Source: Enterovibrio norvegicus DSM 15893
GTDB taxonomy: Bacteria > Pseudomonadota > Gammaproteobacteria > Enterobacterales > Vibrionaceae
DNA length: 64,000 bases
NCBI RefSeq assembly: GCF_900115495.1
Contig: NZ_FOWR01000014.1
Span: 62,001 to 126,000, forward strand
Reading direction: 5' to 3'
Shown: in pieces, positions 52,089 to 61,127 of the stretch
Position numbering within the stretch: the first letter of the stretch is position 1
How the letters are laid out: each line of letters begins with the position of its first letter
Translations under genes and position numbers: made by a program
Notes under the pieces: model-generated
Seen by the model: the letters and a program-made list of their open reading frames with translations, nothing else
Databases searched by the model: none
Told to the model about the DNA's origin: nothing

Positions 52089-52491
52089 TTAGGCTCCCAC
52101 AGTTTTCCCAACAGATAGCTATAAGGATAGGACAAGTGCAAGCCTAAGCTTTGAAAAAAAACGAGACTTAAGTGAATTTTTTTTCAATCTGATGATTACC
52201 AACCTATCTATATATCAATAACATGCCTCGTAGGTGATACAATCACCCATTCGGTATGCCAATTTCCATGCATTTACTCACGTTCCCTAAAAATCTCGCC
52301 TCTCTCTTTAACCCAGAAAATGACGTGCTTGAGCACTATGCAACTGATTTTCCACGTGGACATATCAATCGCTCTACGCATTATCGATGTATATAAATTC
52401 ATTTTCATTGCCTTACGGTCATTTTACTGTCAAAAGAGATTAAAGAAAGAAATCCAACATTTACACGGGAATTTCGACCCACAGATCCTCA
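52089..52491. other. divergent intergenic region
   Basis: A 400-base AT-rich region between two divergent c-di-GMP genes. A short plus-strand frame (from 52320) overlaps the next gene and lacks support. No clear operator was seen. Confidence 0.4.
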
Positions 52492-54861
52492 ATGCGTTCT
52501 CCTCCCAATCGTCCCACTTTTAAGACTTTTTTGGTTACACCTCACATTGCGCTTTACCATATTTGTCATAGACTTGTTGTAGAGACAAGTGACTCACAAT
52601 CAAGGCTATCCTCTTTGTTAAGCACACCAAAAGAAGACACACCCGACTTTCAGAATCCTAACGGTCCTCGGTTTACCTCGATGGTCGCAATTTCTGTCAT
52701 TTGTATGCTCATCCTGATCTCAACCTTCACGTTGTATAAAAGCGCGCAATCTCGTCAGGTAGATTTACAGGGGAAAATGCTCAACGTAGAAGTAAACCGC
52801 GTCCAGCGTGCTATTGAAGTCAACCTTCAGAAAGAAGCCTACTTTCTTGTGTGGCTTGCCAGCAGTTTCGAAGCGGAAGGCGTGATAGACGGGAAATCTT
52901 GGCGCGTCGCGACACAAGATGTCACCCGTACTTTCCCTTTTTTCTCGGGGCTGTATTGGCTAAACCTAGAGCATAAACTGCAGTGGACAACACCAGGGAC
53001 ATTCAGCCCAAATCATTTGAAAGCAGATTGGAAAACTTCACCCCCCGTCGGTCTTAACAACATGCCAGTTTTGTCAAAGCTGTCCACATCGGATGTGCTC
53101 AGGCACAGCAACGGCGATCTATCAATTGAAATGCTCCACCCCGTGATCATTGAAGGAAGGGTTGTGGGGTATTTGGGGGCAAGCTATGACATCAAAAAAA
53201 TGGTAGAAGCCATCGCAACCCAATTTCTCACTGGCAACCAAACCTTAGTGTTAAGCGCTGGCACAGTGCCCTTCTTCGGTGAACTACCCGACGCTTTTGT
53301 TGCACTGTCCACCACGGTCGATGTCATTGCGCTGGGTGATGTCTGGCAAATGACGGTATGGCAACAATCCAATTTCGATATGTCTTATTTCTCATTGCCT
53401 ATGCTGATTTTCATCGCGGGCATTGTGGTGACCGTTCTGGTGGGTATTTCTTTATACCTATTGGAAGTGAATATCATTGGTCGACGAGCAGAATCTGACA
53501 CCGTATCCATGCTGAAGGAAGAGATCTTGCAACGCAGGGAAATGGAATCGCAATTGCAGTTCACCGCAAATCATGACCCACAAACCCATTTGCCCAACCG
53601 TTTTGCAATGGAAACCTACTTAGAGCGATCTATCCGTTCGGACCAAGACATTGTTCTACTGTGTGTAGCGCTTGATAAACTACAAGAAATTAACGATATG
53701 TACGGTCACATCGTGGCAGATCAACTCTTAATGGAAGCAGCAAAACGCTTTAAAACCGTTCTACCTCCCCATGCAATTCTGGCACGTGTAAGCAATGACC
53801 AATTCATGGTGGCCTGTGCAGGTATGTCACAGCTTGAAGCAGAAATGCAGGCAAATAACATCAAGATTTGCCTCGAAGAAGAATTCTACATTGAAGATAA
53901 TGACATTCTAACGACCTGTGCGATTGGCATCGCTTACCGTTACAACAACGACTTACAAGCAGAAGAACTGCTGCGACACGCAGACACGGCAGCGCATAAG
54001 GCCAAAGCACTTGGCAGTCGAAAAGTGGTTGCCTACAACCAGACCATGCAAGAACAACTAACGCGCAAAAAAGAACTCGAGCGCGCCATTCGAAATGCCA
54101 TTAACAACGATGAACTCAAATTGCATTTTCAACCGCAAGTTGACCTGCGAACTCGCCAAATTGTTGGTGTGGAAGCACTGGTGCGCTGGGAGTCTGACAA
54201 TGGCACGATGATCAGCCCTGACATCATCATACAAACCGCGGAAGAAACCGGGCTGATGCAGCGTTTAGGCCACTGGGTTGTCGACTCGGCACTCAAGCAA
54301 TTTTCGCATATGCTGGATGAACGCTGCGCCCCAAAATGCATTGCTATCAATGTATCAGGTCATGAATTTCAAGATGGGTATTTGGCAGACTATGTGATTC
54401 GCTCCGTCACTCGCTACGATATTCCCCCTTCTCGCGTTCAGATAGAACTGACAGAGCAGGTCTTTATCGAAAACCTGGAGCGCAACCAACACATTCTTAA
54501 TCGCTTAACAACGTCTGGTATTAGCTTGGCAATTGATGACTTCGGTACTGGGTATTCATCCCTCGCCTATCTCAAGCACTTCCCTGTAAACACAGTGAAA
54601 ATTGACCGAGGCTTCATTAAGGATTTACCGCAATCAAAAGATGACTTAGTGATTTGTCAGGCGGTCGTCAGCATGGCGAACTTGCTGCAATTGAAAGTGG
54701 TTGCGGAAGGCGTGGAAACGTTGGATCAGCAAGAACTGCTCAGAAATATCGGCTGTAACTTTGCACAGGGTCATTACTACTACACCCCAATGCCTGCGGA
54801 AGAACTGATGGTGCTACTCAAAAAACAAAGAGCCGGGCGTCTATTCCCGGCATCTAGTTAA
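52492..54861 (+). CDS. GGDEF-EAL protein with degenerate GGDEF, probable phosphodiesterase
   Basis: The 789-residue protein has an N-terminal helix (about 64-83), a periplasmic CHASE-like sensor domain (about 84-300), a second helix (about 302-323), a degenerate GGDEF domain with S434-N-D-Q-F438 in place of GGDEF, and an intact EAL domain (E561-A-L; AINVSGHEF; IELTEQV; IDDFGTGYSS; VAEGVET). It should hydrolyse, not make, c-di-GMP; the GGDEF part may bind GTP as an activator. The start is uncertain: an ATG at 52681 would give a shorter tail before the first helix. Confidence 0.88.
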   Translation: MRSPPNRPTFKTFLVTPHIALYHICHRLVVETSDSQSRLSSLLSTPKEDTPDFQNPNGPRFTSMVAISVICMLILISTFTLYKSAQSRQVDLQGKMLNVEVNRVQRAIEVNLQKEAYFLVWLASSFEAEGVIDGKSWRVATQDVTRTFPFFSGLYWLNLEHKLQWTTPGTFSPNHLKADWKTSPPVGLNNMPVLSKLSTSDVLRHSNGDLSIEMLHPVIIEGRVVGYLGASYDIKKMVEAIATQFLTGNQTLVLSAGTVPFFGELPDAFVALSTTVDVIALGDVWQMTVWQQSNFDMSYFSLPMLIFIAGIVVTVLVGISLYLLEVNIIGRRAESDTVSMLKEEILQRREMESQLQFTANHDPQTHLPNRFAMETYLERSIRSDQDIVLLCVALDKLQEINDMYGHIVADQLLMEAAKRFKTVLPPHAILARVSNDQFMVACAGMSQLEAEMQANNIKICLEEEFYIEDNDILTTCAIGIAYRYNNDLQAEELLRHADTAAHKAKALGSRKVVAYNQTMQEQLTRKKELERAIRNAINNDELKLHFQPQVDLRTRQIVGVEALVRWESDNGTMISPDIIIQTAEETGLMQRLGHWVVDSALKQFSHMLDERCAPKCIAINVSGHEFQDGYLADYVIRSVTRYDIPPSRVQIELTEQVFIENLERNQHILNRLTTSGISLAIDDFGTGYSSLAYLKHFPVNTVKIDRGFIKDLPQSKDDLVICQAVVSMANLLQLKVVAEGVETLDQQELLRNIGCNFAQGHYYYTPMPAEELMVLLKKQRAGRLFPASS

Positions 54862-54942
54862 TCGCATATTGGTTCACGAGTAGCAAACTGCAATATGCAA
54901 TGCGATTCGCTATTTATCTATTTGGCTACTTTAACTACTTAG

Positions 54943-55494
54943 CTACTTAGCTTCGCCGGTTTTCCACATATCAGGCTGGATAGAAATCACCATTTCCCCG
55001 ATAGAGAACCAAACTTGTCCGTCTTCGATCGTTGCTTGAATGCTCATGTTACGGCTAGATGCTGCCGCCGCTGCATCAAGTACTTCGTCCATCACGTTAA
55101 TCACGGTTAGGTTCTTGTAAGGATGGAGTTTGTTGAGCAACGAGGCTTTCCATGCCGCTGCGGCATTATCGCCATAGGTGAAAAGAACAACGTGTTTTGA
55201 CTGTGTGCAGGCTTTCTTGATGCGCTTGTCATCCGGCAAACCTAGTTCAACCCAAAGTTCAATTTCATCACTGTAGTTTTTGATCCACAACTCCGGCTCA
55301 GACTCGTCACAAAGGCCCTTGGTAAACTGCAAACGTTCATCAGCATACAGGGTCCATGCGAGTAATCTCAGCATAAGACGTTGTTCTGTTTCAGATGGGT
55401 GCTGTGCAAGCGTCACCGTGTGATCGATATAAACCTGACGGGTCATATCGGCCACATTGATGGATGCTTTATACACCGTTGCTTTAAGTGCCAT
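54943..55494 (-). CDS. yaeQ: YaeQ family protein
   Basis: The 183-residue protein matches E. coli YaeQ closely: MALKATVYKASINVADM, HPSETEQRLMLRLLAWTLYADERLQFTKGLC (in part), GLPDDKRIKKACTQS and a C-terminal MSIQATIEDGQVWFS. It has a PD-(D/E)XK-nuclease-like fold; its role is unclear (YaeQ was once linked to RfaH function). It lies 12 bases after the GIY-YIG gene. Confidence 0.93.
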   Translation of the reverse strand: MALKATVYKASINVADMTRQVYIDHTVTLAQHPSETEQRLMLRLLAWTLYADERLQFTKGLCDESEPELWIKNYSDEIELWVELGLPDDKRIKKACTQSKHVVLFTYGDNAAAAWKASLLNKLHPYKNLTVINVMDEVLDAAAAASSRNMSIQATIEDGQVWFSIGEMVISIQPDMWKTGEAK

Positions 55495-55506
55495 GGTATT
55501 TCCTAA

Positions 55507-55839
55507 TTAAATGCTGTCGTTTATTAAGACCTGAATCAGGCCATTTTCAGTACAAAGACGTTCTTTCTCTCGCTTACTCAAGCGTTTAATTTTCCACTCA
55601 AGTGACATTGCAAGCCGCTTATCCCCTACTTCGTAGGACCAAGCCAACGTCAATGGCTGTTTTCCTCGTAAATACTTTGCAGTTTTTGTGCCGTTTTTCT
55701 GGTGCTCATCAAAACGCCGCGCAACATCTGTCGTTACACCACAGTACAGGGCGTTGTTTTTGGTTCTGATGAGATACACATGCCAAAGAGGCGCAGAAAG
55801 CGCCTCTTTATGTTCGTCGGATTGGGGCTGAGTTGTCAT
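55507..55839 (-). CDS. GIY-YIG nuclease-superfamily protein (YhbQ-like)
   Basis: The 110-residue single-domain protein has the GIY-YIG core WHVYLIRTKNNALYCGVTTDVARRFDEHQ, with the tyrosines and catalytic arginine, followed by KTAKYLRGKQPL. UvrC-like chemistry is possible; YhbQ homologues have been reported to act on DNA. It is upstream of yaeQ in the same direction. Confidence 0.92.
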   Translation of the reverse strand: MTTQPQSDEHKEALSAPLWHVYLIRTKNNALYCGVTTDVARRFDEHQKNGTKTAKYLRGKQPLTLAWSYEVGDKRLAMSLEWKIKRLSKREKERLCTENGLIQVLINDSI

Positions 55840-55912
55840 TGTCTGCCTGTCGTCGGCTCGTTATGGTCGGCTTCAGGCTTATACGTTCAGCCTATCTGAA
55901 TTGAGCAATACG

Positions 55913-56554
55913 TTAAGAAAGGAGCGAGTTCACTAACTCTTTCAATTCTTCCACTTCACGTTCTAGCGACTCTACACGCGCAGCTAGATCAGAAGATGGC
56001 GCTGAAGCAGGTGTACTTTCAACGAACGCCACAGGGCTTTCTGTTTCAGGCGTTTCCGTCCCAAATAGATGGGTATAGCGACTTTCACGTTTACCAGGCT
56101 CTCGCGGCAATGCGGCAACATACGCTTTTTCTTGCATTACAGCCAGCACACTTTCCACTTCTTTCACGTCTGTGAATTCACACAAGCGGTTTGTGCGTGT
56201 TCTTAATTCACCCGGTGTTTGTGGGCCGCGCAGCAACAACACGCAAACCATGCCGCGTTGTTGGTCGGAAAACTGGAGAGAACCAAACTCTGTATTACAA
56301 AAACGGTGCTGATATTTCGTCACACGACTACCGAACCCTTCAAGATCGCTAATCAATCGTTTTGCTTTGAGCAGCTCAACGGTATCGAGTACTTCTGCTT
56401 CCGTCAGTGAGTAAACCGGATCGCGGTTACTCTTCTGATTCACTGCAGTGGTTAGGCCATTCAGGGTCAAAGGATATTGTTCAGGGGTCGTCACTTCTTT
56501 CTCAAGCAGACAACCAATAACGCGTGCTTCGTACGGAGTAAGTTCAATCGCCAT
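55913..56554 (-). CDS. yceH: YceH family (DUF480) protein
   Basis: The 213-residue protein has two winged-helix-like modules ([31 protein letters not shown] in pattern; [23 protein letters not shown]) and a C-terminal coiled coil (about 190-210; [19 protein letters not shown]). Family role unknown; DNA or protein binding is likely. Confidence 0.93.
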   Translation of the reverse strand: MAIELTPYEARVIGCLLEKEVTTPEQYPLTLNGLTTAVNQKSNRDPVYSLTEAEVLDTVELLKAKRLISDLEGFGSRVTKYQHRFCNTEFGSLQFSDQQRGMVCVLLLRGPQTPGELRTRTNRLCEFTDVKEVESVLAVMQEKAYVAALPREPGKRESRYTHLFGTETPETESPVAFVESTPASAPSSDLAARVESLEREVEELKELVNSLLS

Positions 56555-56856
56555 GATATCGCCCTATTCAGGAGTTTCCTTATAACTCGCGGTTATAGCA
56601 ATCAAAACCCATGACAGCAATATGAAGCCTCGCATATTCGTAAAAAGTAAGACACGACTGACGGAATTATCGCCATGTTTAGAGGAATTTAAGACATCAA
56701 GCAGCAGAAGTGTCGCACTGTTGTGAATTCACTGGATGCATAAAAAATAAAGTCACGCCTCTTTTGCAATTTCAGATAAAATGCCCCGTATTCTGATTTT
56801 TGTATGAAATAACCATCTCCAATCACGCGTTTAGGGTTGGAAGAAAGGAGAGAGAA
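56555..56856. other. divergent intergenic region
   Basis: The promoter region between yceH and the bactofilin gene. No other gene or repeat was seen. Confidence 0.4.
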
Positions 56857-57279
56857 ATGGGACTGTTTGGTAAAAACACTGCGTCAAAACCATCAATGTC
56901 ACTGATTGCAAAACAATGCCGCGTTGTCGGTGAGTTCGATTTGGACGGTGATATTCAGTTCGATGGAAAAGGCGAAGGTGCAATTCTCAATGCCCGCAAT
57001 GTTGTCATCTCTTCAACTGGCCACTTCAAAGGTGATATTCACGCTGAACACGTTACCATCAACGGTCTGGTTGAAGGCAGCATCGTTGCACGCGAAGTGA
57101 ATATCCTGAGCGAAGGTAAAATGAAAGGCCAAATCCAAAGTGAACAGCTCACCATTGCGAAAGGTGGCTGCCTATTGGGTGAAAACACACAAAAAGACGA
57201 GCCTTCGCTGTCTGTGGTGAACGAAGACGCGCCAAAAGCAACATCGCCTTCGTCAGATTCTAAGCAAGCGTCTGCTTAA
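56857..57279 (+). CDS. bactofilin (polymer-forming cytoskeletal protein)
   Basis: The 140-residue protein has a bactofilin beta-helix core (about 18-110) with repeated V-G-F/D-G/I-G-H/V-G steps such as GEFDLDGDIQFDGKGEG, GHFKGDIHAEHVTINGLVEG and GKMKGQIQSEQLTIAKGG. The C-terminus is disordered and acidic. Bactofilins self-assemble into filaments that position envelope enzymes. The ATG at 56857 follows AAGGAG; 19 upstream codons have no similarity. Confidence 0.93.
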   Translation: MGLFGKNTASKPSMSLIAKQCRVVGEFDLDGDIQFDGKGEGAILNARNVVISSTGHFKGDIHAEHVTINGLVEGSIVAREVNILSEGKMKGQIQSEQLTIAKGGCLLGENTQKDEPSLSVVNEDAPKATSPSSDSKQASA

Positions 57280-57410
57280 GCCTTTTCCACAAAATTTACT
57301 CACAACCGCTTTAATTATCATCAGTTAATCGGGATGAAACGGCTCAATGCTTGACTTCATCCAAGTGCAATATACGATGCTTGCTGATGAGCGTTATCAG
57401 GAATAAAGAA

Positions 57411-57845
57411 ATGTCTGAACAAGCAAACGAAGCCGTAGAGACAGTAAAACTGGAAAACCTTTCAGCTGAACTGCAACAAGTGATCAAATACGAACAAGTA
57501 CCAGCAGAGCTATACACTATGCTGGCGTCAGTGCATGAAGCGGCTGAAGACGTTGTTCGTGAAGCATGGGATGCACTTCCAGCAAGCGCACAGAACATTC
57601 TGGACAACTTTGAACAATTCCACGCGCTAGTGAGCCTAAGCCAAAGCTACGCGGGCATTGATTTCCTGCAAGAATGTCAAGATCTTAAGTTCGACGACAT
57701 GACGCAAGAACAAGCAGACGACTACAAAGCAACCTTGCTTGATAAGCTTCTGTTCAACTGCGTAAAAGACCTTGCTAAGCAATTAAAGCAAGCGCGCATG
57801 AAGCCAGCAATGAAGCGTGAATTCCGTGAAATCTTCCAAAAGTAA
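57411..57845 (+). CDS. DUF3069-like hypothetical protein
   Basis: The 144-residue acidic helical protein (MSEQANEAVETVKLENLSAELQ at the start) resembles the DUF3069 family of vibrios and relatives, assigned from memory with moderate certainty. A basic C-terminal helix (KQARMKPAMKREFREIFQK) follows. No motif suggests an activity. The ATG at 57411 has AGGA upstream; the terminator at 57866 contains a matS site. Confidence 0.72.
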   Translation: MSEQANEAVETVKLENLSAELQQVIKYEQVPAELYTMLASVHEAAEDVVREAWDALPASAQNILDNFEQFHALVSLSQSYAGIDFLQECQDLKFDDMTQEQADDYKATLLDKLLFNCVKDLAKQLKQARMKPAMKREFREIFQK

Positions 57846-57865
57846 GGCTTTGCGAAAAGAATAAA

Positions 57866-57895
57866 AAAAGAGGTGACGTTGTCACCTCTTTTTTT
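57866..57895 (+). terminator. terminator containing a matS site
   Basis: A 12-bp A/T-flanked stem built around AGAGGTGAC/GTCACCTCT with a GTT loop and a long T-run; the A-run on the left makes it bidirectional. Confidence 0.9.
57873..57885. other. matS: matS (MatP binding site) inside a terminator stem
   Basis: GTGACGTTGTCAC matches GTGACRNYGTCAC exactly and is the core of the terminator hairpin. Confidence 0.8.
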
Positions 57896-57927
57896 ATGTC
57901 TGATGTAAATCAGCGGCTTATTTATCA

Positions 57928-58206
57928 CTAGGTGCGATAAAGCACTTTCACCACGTGCCAACCAAACTTGGTTTTCACCAGGTGAGGTGTTAATACTTCG
58001 CCCGAAAAACACACTTTATCGAACTGTGGCACCATTTGGCCTTTACGGAACTCGCCCAAATCCCCGCCCTTTTTACCTGATGGGCACGTAGAGTGTTTAC
58101 GCGCAAGATCTGCGAACTTCGCACCTTTGTTAAGTTGCTTGATAATGTCTTGCGCTTGCTCTTGATGCTTCACCAAAATGTGAAGCGCATGTGCTGTGCT
58201 CGCCAT
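57928..58206 (-). CDS. ppiC: parvulin-type peptidyl-prolyl isomerase
   Basis: The 92-residue single parvulin domain ([52 protein letters not shown] in part; [14 protein letters not shown]) equals E. coli PpiC in length and motif order. It is cytoplasmic, with no signal peptide. Confidence 0.94.
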   Translation of the reverse strand: MASTAHALHILVKHQEQAQDIIKQLNKGAKFADLARKHSTCPSGKKGGDLGEFRKGQMVPQFDKVCFSGEVLTPHLVKTKFGWHVVKVLYRT

Positions 58207-58289
58207 GCTATTTACCTTTTACTGACCGTTTTGGTTGGTGCGCGATTATAAGGAATCGCTCTAAAAAAGCGATACCGTTCGACACCGCG

Positions 58290-58742
58290 TTAGTCTTTTG
58301 TTGGCAATTCCGACAACGGTAGCCACGTGACGTTCACGCCTGATTGCTCAAACATATCCGCACTGATCTTAATTTTTTCTCCCCAACGCGATAAGAAATC
58401 TTCGCTTTGTTCTGGGCAGTAAACATGGGTAATACCCGTTTGAATGATTTTTGCTGCACAGTTAGGGCAAGGGAAATGGGTTACCCAGATGTCGCAATCA
58501 CTCAGGTCACGCTTAGCGAACAAGATGGCATTTTCTTCGGCGTGTAGGGTTTTAAGCAGCTTCATTTCGCGATCATCGGTCGCGGCGCTGTCAGAAATAC
58601 CATGCGGGTAGCCGTTGAAACCAACGGAAACGATGCGGTTTCCTTTGGTAATCACTGCGCCGACTTGCGTTGAAGGGTCTTTGCTCCAAGAGCCGACAAG
58701 CTCTGCCATTTGAAAAAATCGAACAGCCCACTTAGAGATCAT
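58290..58742 (-). CDS. deoxycytidylate deaminase family
   Basis: The 150-residue zinc enzyme of the cytidine/dCMP deaminase fold has the proton-shuttle motif H67-A-E69 and zinc cysteines C92 and C95 (PCPNC). It probably converts dCMP to dUMP for dTTP synthesis. ComEB-like members are similar; the allosteric zinc site of phage enzymes is not obvious. Confidence 0.9.
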   Translation of the reverse strand: MISKWAVRFFQMAELVGSWSKDPSTQVGAVITKGNRIVSVGFNGYPHGISDSAATDDREMKLLKTLHAEENAILFAKRDLSDCDIWVTHFPCPNCAAKIIQTGITHVYCPEQSEDFLSRWGEKIKISADMFEQSGVNVTWLPLSELPTKD

Positions 58743-58830
58743 TGCGTTTCCAATACGTTAACTGAATCAAGAATGCGGCTATTGTGCAAAACTGTAGCCA
58801 ATTGCTCAACGAAATTTAAACAGAATACGA

Positions 58831-58860
58831 AAATGGCACCTCGTAAGGTGCCATTTATCA
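58831..58860 (-). terminator. terminator of nhaD
   Basis: A 10-bp stem (AAATGGCACC/GGTGCCATTT) with a TCGTAA loop, 34 bases past the nhaD stop on the minus strand. Confidence 0.82.
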
Positions 58861-58889
58861 GATATGAACGGTGTTATCTGGCATTTGGT

Positions 58890-60317
58890 CTAAAACGCGC
58901 CTCCGTTTAGCCACAAATGACACAAAATAGAGGCTGCGTATCCGAGCAAGATAACCGGCGCCCATTTAAGGTGCCCGAAGAAGGTATACATACCACGCGC
59001 TTGACCCATCAAGGCCACACCCGCTGCAGAACCCAATGACAACAAGCTACCACCTACCCCTGCGGTGAGTGTGACAAGCAACCAGTTACCCAATGACATG
59101 TCAGGGCTCATGGTAAGTACGGCAAACATAACAGGAATGTTATCAACCACCGCCGATAGCAAGCCAACAATGACATTCGCCCAAATCGGGTTCCACTCTA
59201 GATACATGACGTTCGATATCATTGAGAGATATCCTATCAGGCTTAAACCACCCACACACATCACGACGCCGTAGAAAAACAGAAGTGTGTCCCACTCTGC
59301 ATGAGAGACACGGCGAAACACATCAAATGGCACAACAGAACCAAGGCGTTTCAGCGCTGCTTCATCTTTCTCGGCCATGGCAATAGCACGTTTACGCGCT
59401 AACGAGTTGGGTAGCGTTTTGCGCAAGAAGAAACCAAAGAATTGCAGGTAGGCCAAGCCCATCATCATGCCAATAACCGGTGGGAAGTGAACCAGACCGT
59501 GGAAACCCACCGCGGTGAGAATCGTCAGCAAGAACAACACGACAATACGCCTTGCCCCGCGTTTCATTTCAACAAACTCTTGGACCACGTTCGGTTGTTC
59601 TTTAGGAATGAACAGCGACATGATAAACGCAGGTATGACGTAGTTGACCACTGAAGGGATAAACAAGGCACCAAACTGCCCAAATTCAACAATCCCAGCC
59701 TGCCACACCATCAGCGTTGTGATATCACCAAATGGACTGAATGCCCCACCCGCATTAGCAGCGACAACGATGTTTACACAAGCGATATTAATGAACCTGG
59801 CATTGTCACCGCCAATTTTCATGACAACCGTGCACATCAGTAGCGCGGTGGTTAAGTTATCAGCAACAGGTGAAATAAAGAAAGACAGTATGCCGGTGAT
59901 CCAGAAAAGCTGGCGAAGATCGTAGCCTTTACTGACGATCCAGGCTTTTAGCGCATCAAAAAGCCTGCGCTCTTCCATTGCAGCGATATACGTCATCGCC
60001 ACAAGTAGAAACAACATCAGTTCCGCATACTCGAGCAAGTTATGCTCAATGGCAGATTTGGCAACATCTATTTGCCCTGCCCCCGAATAAGCAAAGCCCA
60101 ACAGCAGCCAAATTAGGCCTGCCGCTAAGAGTACCGGTTTTGATTTTCGAAGATGCAATTGCTCTTCGAGCATGACGAGGGTGTAGGCTAAAACGAATAT
60201 AAAAAGGGCGATATAGCCGACAGCAGAACTGGTTAAATCGAGATGGGTGCTGGCATCACTACCAGACGCACCAACACTGCAAGAAAATAGCAGTATTAGC
60301 GCAGTAAAAAGCTTCAT
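58890..60317 (-). CDS. nhaD: NhaD-type sodium:proton antiporter
   Basis: A 475-residue inner-membrane protein with about 12 helices of the ion-transporter superfamily. It has a cleavable-looking N-terminal segment (MKLFTALILLFSCSVGASG) and conserved NhaD segments: FFISPVADNLTTALLMCTVVMKIGG, ANAGGAFSPFGDITTLMVW and LSAVVDNIPVMFAVLTMSPDM. It exports Na+ (or Li+) at alkaline pH, typical of marine and haloalkaliphilic bacteria. The ATG at 60317 follows GGAGG; 30 upstream codons are excluded. Confidence 0.94.
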   Translation of the reverse strand: MKLFTALILLFSCSVGASGSDASTHLDLTSSAVGYIALFIFVLAYTLVMLEEQLHLRKSKPVLLAAGLIWLLLGFAYSGAGQIDVAKSAIEHNLLEYAELMLFLLVAMTYIAAMEERRLFDALKAWIVSKGYDLRQLFWITGILSFFISPVADNLTTALLMCTVVMKIGGDNARFINIACVNIVVAANAGGAFSPFGDITTLMVWQAGIVEFGQFGALFIPSVVNYVIPAFIMSLFIPKEQPNVVQEFVEMKRGARRIVVLFLLTILTAVGFHGLVHFPPVIGMMMGLAYLQFFGFFLRKTLPNSLARKRAIAMAEKDEAALKRLGSVVPFDVFRRVSHAEWDTLLFFYGVVMCVGGLSLIGYLSMISNVMYLEWNPIWANVIVGLLSAVVDNIPVMFAVLTMSPDMSLGNWLLVTLTAGVGGSLLSLGSAAGVALMGQARGMYTFFGHLKWAPVILLGYAASILCHLWLNGGAF

Positions 60318-61127
60318 CCTTGTGCCTCCAAAGCAAACAATTTTGGGAAAATTAGTGACTAGGATGCCTTGCGCACTCATGAAGAGTTTGGTGGTGAGTA
60401 TTCCCAAAAAAGCGCAATCAGCATCGTTTCATTCCTTATTAGTATTTGAATTATATCGCGAGTCTTTGACAGCAACGGAGCTCGCGCTTAAGGAATGAGT
60501 AGATAGAACGGCGTTATAATAGATGCATGGAGAGATGATTGCAGAGTGATTAATGTCACTTTTCAGCCCCCAGCCACAAACATCATCATCCGTCGCAAAT
60601 TATTCCTAAACATCTCTGTAAATGAGAGAACGATCGTCCAAATTATTATCGAAAAATGATACGCGGCGCGGATTGTTCAACCGCCACCTAAAAATTGTGA
60701 GTAGCGGACCAAAGGATGTTCGTTCTATCCCACTCTCTATTTACAGTGTAAAAATTGGTCATGCACTTAAACGCACTTCAAATTTTCTCATAAAAAGAAT
60801 GGTTATCTCACAACTTCAACATTAACAATATATCAACCTAATTATGTAACTTATATTAGAGACATATACTCGTATGTAAGAATGCACTAGAGGTTACGGT
60901 GGATCTTCATGCATATGGATGAGAAAGCTAGACATCAGATTTAGCCTATAAATACAATGAGTTATTGAGCATGGCGAGAAATCAGGTTGGTTCGCGCTCA
61001 GATAAGTAGTTTTAATCTGCAACATTACCTCCTGATTTCCCGTCAATTTTTGGATATAACAATGGATTAACACGTGACAACGCCATGTGGCGAACTTGTT
61101 ATATGTCACTCATCAGGGAGATATAAG
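60318..61127. other. long intergenic region before the ABC importer
   Basis: About 800 bases without a convincing gene. It contains a TATAAT-like box (near 60515), AT-rich DNA and a 9-bp inverted repeat GAAATCAGG/CCTGATTTC (60978-60986 and 61031-61039). Two short frames lack good start signals. A leader RNA cannot be excluded. Confidence 0.45.

Noticed and set aside
59798-59810. CTGGCATTGTCAC as a sixth matS
   Set aside because: The left half does not match GTGAC.
60894-61109. A minus-strand 71-codon frame with an AGGAGG ahead of an internal start
   Set aside because: The AGGAGG is only 2 bases from the ATG and the peptide has no protein-like pattern. The region is better described as an intergenic inverted repeat.
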